This document shows, piece by piece, positions 59,411 through 64,000 of a stretch of DNA of 64,000 nt; position 1 is the stretch's first letter; every line of letters starts with the position of its first letter. The notes beneath the pieces were generated by a model. That model had not been told where the DNA came from and searched no databases. It was given only the letters and a program-made list of their open reading frames with translations. Source of the stretch: CAZUDI01 sp964618975 (GTDB taxonomy: Bacteria > Desulfobacterota > Desulfomonilia > UBA1062). Location: contig CAZUDI010000007.1 in NCBI GenBank assembly GCA_964618975.1, positions 13,808 to 77,807 on the forward strand. The letters run 5' to 3'. Position numbers and translations under genes: made by a program.

Positions 59411-61687
59411 ATGAACTTTGTGAAGTGGCTGCTGCCGCTCGTGTGCGGCGTGGTGTCAGCGCTCGGTCTGGCAGGATGTTGGGATGAGGTCATTACCGCA
59501 GCCACCCCGGACCCGGCGGTGACGATCGAGCTGCGGAGTGGTGACAGTGTCAATTTCAGCGTTGAAGGCCCCGAGATCCATTCCGGACCCGGAACCAGGG
59601 ATTTTACGACCTACCGCTGGAGTGTGCAACGAAGGGGAATTGATGGCTCCAGTTATTATGCGCATAGCGAGGACACGAAAACGATCGAATTCGAGCTTGA
59701 TCAGGACATGGAGTCCTATTCGAACAAGCTGTTGATCAAGTGTGAATTCGGCTGTGATCAATGGGAATATCATTGCATCAGAGTCGCGGAAGGTATTGAT
59801 GGCCTTAAGTGTGACTGGTTTAACAATTGGGTCGTGCATGATTCACGGGAATGGACGGTCAGGACAGTCCAGGATGGGCCGATCTGGCAGGGAAAATATA
59901 TTATCGAAGATTCCGACGATATAGCGGCCCTGGAAGGCTTTACCGCCATTACCGGCGATCTAGTGATTTGGGAAAGTGACCTGGTCAATCTCGAGGGGCT
60001 CGAAGATCTGACCTCGATCGGGGGGAGCCTTCATATCTATGGCAATGAATCCCTGACCTCTCTGGCAGGGCTGCAAAACCTAAGTGCAATTGGTGGAGAC
60101 CTTCGCGTGTGGAAAGGGAATGCCGTCCTGACCCGCCCGGCAGGCCTGGAAGGCCTCGTATCGGTGGGGGGCAATCTTGAAATCGTGAAGAATGATAACC
60201 TGATGAGCCTGACAGGGCTGGAGAACCTCACCTCGGTTGGGGGGATACGAATCGAGAATTCAGGTTCGCTGACCAGCCTGGCGGGGCTCGAAACACTCGC
60301 CTCGGTGAAGGGAGATATGCACGTCGGGTACAATGCTGCCCTGGTCAGCCTCCAGGGGCTGGAAGGCCTCATCTCGATCGATGGTAATCTTGGGGTCTTC
60401 AACAACGACTCCCTGACCAGCTTGAGAGGTCTGGAAAATCTCATCTCTCAAGAGTCTGATTTGTGGGTTTATTATAATCGCGCCTTGATCAGTCTGGCAG
60501 GACTGGAAAACCTCACCGTGGTGAAGGGCTCTTTATCTGTGGGAAAAAACAATCTTCTGACCAGCCTGACAGGGCTGGAGAACCTCACCTCGGTCGGGGG
60601 AACGTGTTCGATCAAAGAGAACGATGCCCTGACCAGCCTGTCAGGGCTGGAGAATCTCACCTCGGTCGGGGGAACGTGTTCGATCGATGACAACGATGCC
60701 CTGACCAGCCTGGAAGCACTCCATAATCTTATCGATATTGGGGAGCAGCTGAGCATCTATGGCAATGATGCCTTGCTCACCCTCGATGGTCTGGAAAACC
60801 TTGTCGAGCTTGAGGGCAGCCTGAGAATTTCGCACAATGAAGCCTTGCTCAGTCTGGAGGCGCTGGGAAACCTGGTTTCGGTCGGGGGAAGTCTGGGCAT
60901 CGGGGGCACAGGTGCCCTGACCAGCCTGGCGGGGCTTGAGAATCTTACCAACGTCGGAAACTACCTATCGATTTTCGCCAATGATTCCTTGCTCAGTCTG
61001 GCGGAGCTTGTCAACCTCACCGTTGTCGGTGGAAGCATAACGATAAGCGACAATATGATACTGCCCAGCTTGGCAGGGCTGGAGAATATCGCGGCACTCA
61101 GCGGAGACCTTTCTATTTCAGGCAACGCTGTCCTGCCCGATCTGACGGGGCTCGAGAATCTCACCTCGCTCGGGGGGAATCTGGAGATTGAAGGCAATGC
61201 CGGTTTGATCAGTCTTGACGGTCTTGAAAATCTCGGCGCGATCGGAGGAGGCCTGATCGTCTGGGACAATCAGCTTCTAACCAGTCTGGCTGCATTGCAC
61301 AACGTCACTTCAGTGGAACGTATCGAGATCGGAGTGGAGAAACTCACTACTACATTTGGCAATCCCGCGTTGTCCAGTCTGGCAGGGCTGGACAACATCA
61401 CCGAGCTGAGCGGCAGTCTGGAGATAAGGGGGAACCACGCCCTGACCTGTCTGGCCCCCCTGAGCAGTCTCACCTCGATCGGAGAAGATCTGATCGTATC
61501 CAAGAATGACACCCTCACCTCCCTCGGCTTGGATTCCCTTGTCTGTGTTCTGGATGATTTTGAAATTACGGACAATCCAGGGCTCTGCTCCAGTCTGGCC
61601 AGGGCACTGCGCGACCAGGTCCTGGCCGGGGAAGGCATCGGCGACAAGATCATCATTGAAGGCAACAAATTCTGTCTGCTGCCATAA
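59411..61687 (+). CDS. LRR-like (receptor L-domain type) repeat lipoprotein
   Basis: A 758-residue lipoprotein. Signal peptide with a perfect lipobox LAGC (Cys23). Residues 24-160 form a beta-rich N-terminal domain with several Cys. From about residue 165 to 735 it consists of some two dozen repeats of 24 residues, consensus LTSLAGLENLTSVGGSLxI followed by xGND or similar. Such solenoids resemble leucine-rich repeats and receptor L domains and usually bind proteins or glycans at the cell surface. GAGGAGGTAAG precedes the ATG. Base composition is visibly lower in GC than upstream genes. The binding partner is unknown. Confidence 0.88.
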   Translation: MNFVKWLLPLVCGVVSALGLAGCWDEVITAATPDPAVTIELRSGDSVNFSVEGPEIHSGPGTRDFTTYRWSVQRRGIDGSSYYAHSEDTKTIEFELDQDMESYSNKLLIKCEFGCDQWEYHCIRVAEGIDGLKCDWFNNWVVHDSREWTVRTVQDGPIWQGKYIIEDSDDIAALEGFTAITGDLVIWESDLVNLEGLEDLTSIGGSLHIYGNESLTSLAGLQNLSAIGGDLRVWKGNAVLTRPAGLEGLVSVGGNLEIVKNDNLMSLTGLENLTSVGGIRIENSGSLTSLAGLETLASVKGDMHVGYNAALVSLQGLEGLISIDGNLGVFNNDSLTSLRGLENLISQESDLWVYYNRALISLAGLENLTVVKGSLSVGKNNLLTSLTGLENLTSVGGTCSIKENDALTSLSGLENLTSVGGTCSIDDNDALTSLEALHNLIDIGEQLSIYGNDALLTLDGLENLVELEGSLRISHNEALLSLEALGNLVSVGGSLGIGGTGALTSLAGLENLTNVGNYLSIFANDSLLSLAELVNLTVVGGSITISDNMILPSLAGLENIAALSGDLSISGNAVLPDLTGLENLTSLGGNLEIEGNAGLISLDGLENLGAIGGGLIVWDNQLLTSLAALHNVTSVERIEIGVEKLTTTFGNPALSSLAGLDNITELSGSLEIRGNHALTCLAPLSSLTSIGEDLIVSKNDTLTSLGLDSLVCVLDDFEITDNPGLCSSLARALRDQVLAGEGIGDKIIIEGNKFCLLP
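60557..60700 (+). repeat. Two near-identical 72-bp tandem units in the LRR-like gene
   Basis: Units 60557-60628 and 60629-60700 differ at only 5 of 72 positions, far less than neighbouring units, pointing to a recent duplication of one 24-residue repeat. Confidence 0.85.
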
Positions 61688-61997
61688 AACCGGTGGGAGG
61701 ACGTCCGTGGCCGCGTGATGCTGCGTTCGCGGTGGTGCTGGAAACGCTTGATCTGCTATGGGTCACTTTCCTTGCCGCCTGCGGCAACAGGGGGGGGCAA
61801 GGCTCGCCCTGGTGTTCAGACCCACGATTTGTCCTGGTTCGCGGACGTCCTTCCTCCTCAAAGATTGCCTTCTCGGAATAAACATGCACTGCATGTGTAA
61901 TCATGGTATGAACCCCAGGGCAAGCTTATGACCCTGATTTCCGCTGCAAAAAGCGGGGAATTCGACCCTCAGGCCATTAAAAAGAGCAAGAGATAGC
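61688..61997. other. Intergenic region with dispersed repeat
   Basis: About 310 bases after the LRR-like gene. The last third is repeat copy J; the first 200 bases contain nothing recognisable. Confidence 0.5.
61899..61980 (+). repeat. Dispersed intergenic repeat, copy J
   Basis: AATCATGGTATGAACCCCAG, GGCAAGCTTATGACCCTGA, CCGCTGCAAAAAGCGGGGAA, TTCGACCCTCAGGCCATTAA. Start, second hairpin and end are all well kept. Confidence 0.8.
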
Positions 61998-62210
61998 ATG
62001 ACGAGACATTGCATCCATCGGCTCAGGCTGGTAGTTCTTCTCTCACTCTTTTCCCTGTGGAGCGGCTGTGGAGGCGGCAGTGACGACTGGGCCGTGATCA
62101 ATAACGACCAGGACGCACCGCAGCGGGGCGGTGTACATCCTGAGGTAGTAAACCGGAATCATACGGGTGCACGCTTCGCTATTGTCAAGATCCATATATC
62201 GTGGTGCTGA
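61998..62210 (+). CDS. Short lipoprotein, possibly truncated
   Basis: A 70-residue frame with an exported-protein start: basic residues, a hydrophobic core (LVVLLSLFSLWSGCGGG) and Cys24 in a loose lipobox. After residue 35 the sequence loses any visible pattern, so the gene may be the remnant of a longer lipoprotein. It begins 17 bases after repeat copy J. A very strong hairpin follows 19 bases after the stop. Confidence 0.5.
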   Translation: MTRHCIHRLRLVVLLSLFSLWSGCGGGSDDWAVINNDQDAPQRGGVHPEVVNRNHTGARFAIVKIHISWC

Positions 62211-62229
62211 CGAAATCGAACATATCAAT

Positions 62230-62261
62230 GCAGCGGCCCGGCGCCTGCGCCGGGCCGCTGC
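62230..62261. terminator. Very strong hairpin
   Basis: GCAGCGGCCCGGCGC and GCGCCGGGCCGCTGC are perfectly complementary over 15 bp with only two bases between, so the real loop is larger. No T-run. It probably ends transcription between the short lipoprotein and the convergent methyltransferase gene. Confidence 0.6.
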
Positions 62262-62481
62262 TCTCCGAATATCGGGGTCTACCACCGGATTTAGGGACTT
62301 TAGCCCTTGTCCCTCTTGGGCAATCAACGTCACCCGTGAGGTTATCGTCAAGCATTCTAAATGGATATCAGATTTTGTAATGCCATATTAATAAACAAAG
62401 ATGATAAATACGTTATAATGCAAGACCTGACCCTTACTTTTCTGCTTTCTGCTCCAGTACAGCGCCTCTTTCGCCTTTCCA

Positions 62482-63231
62482 TCACACCTTTCTTGCAATA
62501 TAGACCCCGTAACCGACGTGAGCCTTGTATGTTTCGTAGAGGTCAATTTCGTGTTGCTCTGCGTTCACTATTTCACGAGCTTCTCCGCTGTTCCCGTTTC
62601 GATTCAGGAAATCCTCGAACCTGGCCTGCATGGGGCGGTAATACCCATCCAGCCAGCAACGTTCTGGTAACACGAAGTACCCGACTGGCGAAAATCCGTG
62701 TTTCTCCAGAACCCTGATCTTCGCCGAAGCCACATCGATCTCGGGATACTCGCTATCCCAGTGTTTCTGGATTTCCTCTGGTCGGGAGTCCGTGAGCCAT
62801 GTGATCTCAGAAGCAACCAATAGACCACCCGCTTTCAGAAAGCGTCGCCACTCAGTTACGCCCTTTTCAAATCCAATGTTATAGATTGCCCCCTCGGACC
62901 AGATGACATCCAATTCCTCGTCGGCGAAAGGCAGGTCGTCCATCGAGCAGGCAAGGGTTGATATCCTGTCCGCAACCCCTGTGCCTTCGGCCCTTTGCTC
63001 CAGCACATCAAGAAAGTCCTGAAGGAAGTCCACTGCAGTGATCCGGGCATTCAAGAGTCGGGCAAGCAGGATGGCAGATGCTCCCGTGCCGCACCCAATA
63101 TCGGCTACCTTTAGCGGTGCTGTCCGATCAATCATGGCCAGATTGAGGGCAAGTTCTGTCTCGGCATCCCCGCCAGGTCCCTGGCGATAGCCTTCCTTGT
63201 GCAGGTCGATCAAGAGTTTGTAATCATCCAT
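62482..63231 (-). CDS. Class I SAM-dependent methyltransferase
   Basis: A 249-residue methyltransferase. Motif I is VADIGCGTGASAILLARLL, followed by the acidic strand end ITAVDF, motif II VIWSEGAIYNIGF and motif III FLKAGGLLVASE. The start MDDYKLLIDLHKEGYRQGPGG with GGDAETELALNL is typical of a family of small-molecule methyltransferases. The ATG with AAGGA 7 bases upstream is preferred over an ATG five codons earlier. The substrate is unknown. Composition is AT-richer than the main part of the window, hinting at later acquisition. Confidence 0.88.
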   Translation of the reverse strand: MDDYKLLIDLHKEGYRQGPGGDAETELALNLAMIDRTAPLKVADIGCGTGASAILLARLLNARITAVDFLQDFLDVLEQRAEGTGVADRISTLACSMDDLPFADEELDVIWSEGAIYNIGFEKGVTEWRRFLKAGGLLVASEITWLTDSRPEEIQKHWDSEYPEIDVASAKIRVLEKHGFSPVGYFVLPERCWLDGYYRPMQARFEDFLNRNGNSGEAREIVNAEQHEIDLYETYKAHVGYGVYIARKV

Positions 63232-63358
63232 AGTCTTATCCTTCATTCATTGAGAGGCGAACACCCGACATCAGTGGCGTGTGCGATAGCACGCGTTCAC
63301 CTGAATGCTGTCGTTGGGTATTTCTACACGGCAGCGGGGACAGCACTCCCCGCCATAT

Positions 63359-63922
63359 TCAGCCATGAAGTATTCTCTCGGCAATATCTTCCGCCAGTTT
63401 CATAATGTCATCTGTAATGTCAAAAGGGTGATCGACATTGCATGCATGGATTACAAAGATATCGCTGAACCCGAGTTTTTCAAACAACAATTCATATCTC
63501 TGATATATGTCAACGTGCCAGTGTTCAGAACCGCCCTGGGTTTGAATGAAGACCAGCTTTTTCCCTGGCGGTAACCGCGAGGGATGAGGGTTTGTTTCAT
63601 AATCGGGTTTCAGGAATGAAAAAAGCCTGGATTCAATGAGGTACATATTCCCGGCTACATCTCCTGAATAGACCCCCGTAGATAGTACCAGGACGTCGCA
63701 TTCTACCAGGGCGTCGAATACCTTCGTGATGTCATCCTTGATAACGCACCTGTCGGTCGTGGTTTTACAGGACATGCATTTTTTACAACCGGTTATAATC
63801 GCACCGCTGAAATTGACGCTTTGTATTTCTGCACCGAGCTGTCCGGCATTTTCAACAAAACGATTTGCAATGGCGGCGCTCGAACCATTGATTGAACTCC
63901 CATATACATTCAGGATCTTCAT
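63359..63922 (-). CDS. Iron-sulfur flavoprotein / NAD(P)H-dependent FMN reductase family
   Basis: A 187-residue flavodoxin-fold protein. FMN loop YGSSINGSSAAIANRF at the N-terminus; a compact cysteine motif GCKKCMSCKTTTDRC (C-x2-C-x2-C-x6-C) like that of archaeal iron-sulfur flavoproteins; STGVYSGDVAGNMYLIESRL and QTQGGSEHWH later. It probably shuttles electrons from ferredoxin or NAD(P)H to an acceptor. GAGGAGG lies 4 bases before the ATG. The 127-base gap to the methyltransferase gene on the same strand allows but does not prove an operon. It is AT-rich like its neighbours. Confidence 0.88.
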   Translation of the reverse strand: MKILNVYGSSINGSSAAIANRFVENAGQLGAEIQSVNFSGAIITGCKKCMSCKTTTDRCVIKDDITKVFDALVECDVLVLSTGVYSGDVAGNMYLIESRLFSFLKPDYETNPHPSRLPPGKKLVFIQTQGGSEHWHVDIYQRYELLFEKLGFSDIFVIHACNVDHPFDITDDIMKLAEDIAERILHG

Positions 63923-64000
63923 CAGACCTCCTCGTGCTGTCACAGCCAACGCTCAGCCATCACCGGCGGGAATGAAGCGTAGCGGAATTCCCGTCCGAGT

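Noticed and set aside
60000..61500. Regular 72-base repetition that might be read as a CRISPR or satellite array
   Set aside because: The period is a multiple of three, the frame stays open throughout and encodes a 24-residue leucine-rich repeat; units are not separated by unrelated spacers.

Overview
The window reads as one stretch of a GC-rich, Gram-negative, anaerobic bacterium, most like a member of the Desulfobacterota (deltaproteobacterial sulfate reducers and syntrophs). The pointers are a tungsten-type aldehyde:ferredoxin oxidoreductase, two different [FeFe]-hydrogenase-family proteins, an AmmeMemoRadiSam locus, lipoproteins, a FadL-type outer-membrane protein and a sigma-54 regulator with a matching -24/-12 promoter. 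I cannot name a genus. The sequence is a draft assembly: ten Ns lie inside the DAHP synthase gene, followed by about 120 bp that does not belong there.

Layout. 0-3.6 kb: a chemoreceptor running off the left edge, a GNAT acetyltransferase and a zinc alcohol dehydrogenase. 3.7-12.1 kb: a one-strand catabolic cassette (SDR dehydrogenase, TPP enzyme, MFS carrier, AOR, TetR, DASS carrier) behind a good promoter that carries a palindrome on its -10 box. 12.2-15.6 kb: a PLP decarboxylase and a DUF819 membrane protein, divergent from a second TetR. 15.7-28.0 kb: an amino-sugar module (NagB-like, GlmM, a left-handed beta-helix protein, a CofD/YvcK-like protein, a giant GlmS-like protein and a giant GH13-like protein). 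28.4-30.2 kb: FmdB-type zinc ribbon, NifU-like scaffold and NifS-like desulfurase. 30.5-33.5 kb: an MBOAT acyltransferase with an SGNH-like partner, and a lone receiver protein. 34.0-37.2 kb: an RRM protein, then an aromatic-amino-acid leader peptide and terminator in front of DAHP synthase, a small HExxH protein, a second FmdB protein and MoaC.

37.3-42.1 kb: an overlapping AmmeMemoRadiSam operon whose products carry export signals or membrane segments. 42.5-51.1 kb: a FAD reductase, an NtrC-type regulator with Glu in place of the phosphoacceptor Asp, a FadL porin, an intact but catalytically ruined IS1595-type transposase, and a 1047-residue lipoprotein behind a sigma-54 promoter. 51.7-59.0 kb: a hydrogen-metabolism locus (GltD-fused [FeFe] hydrogenase, thioredoxin-like ferredoxin, PAS-containing sensory hydrogenase, SpoIIE-type phosphatase, and a convergent lone histidine-kinase ATPase). 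59.4-64 kb: a visibly AT-richer tail with an LRR-like lipoprotein, a short lipoprotein, a methyltransferase and an iron-sulfur flavoprotein.

An intergenic repeat of about 80 bp occurs roughly ten times across the window, in both orientations. The findings I rate highest are the complete aromatic leader-peptide attenuator, the exported-looking AmmeMemoRadiSam operon, the amino-sugar module with its CofD-like protein, and the domesticated-looking transposase next to a sigma-54 lipoprotein gene. No rRNA, tRNA or CRISPR array was seen.
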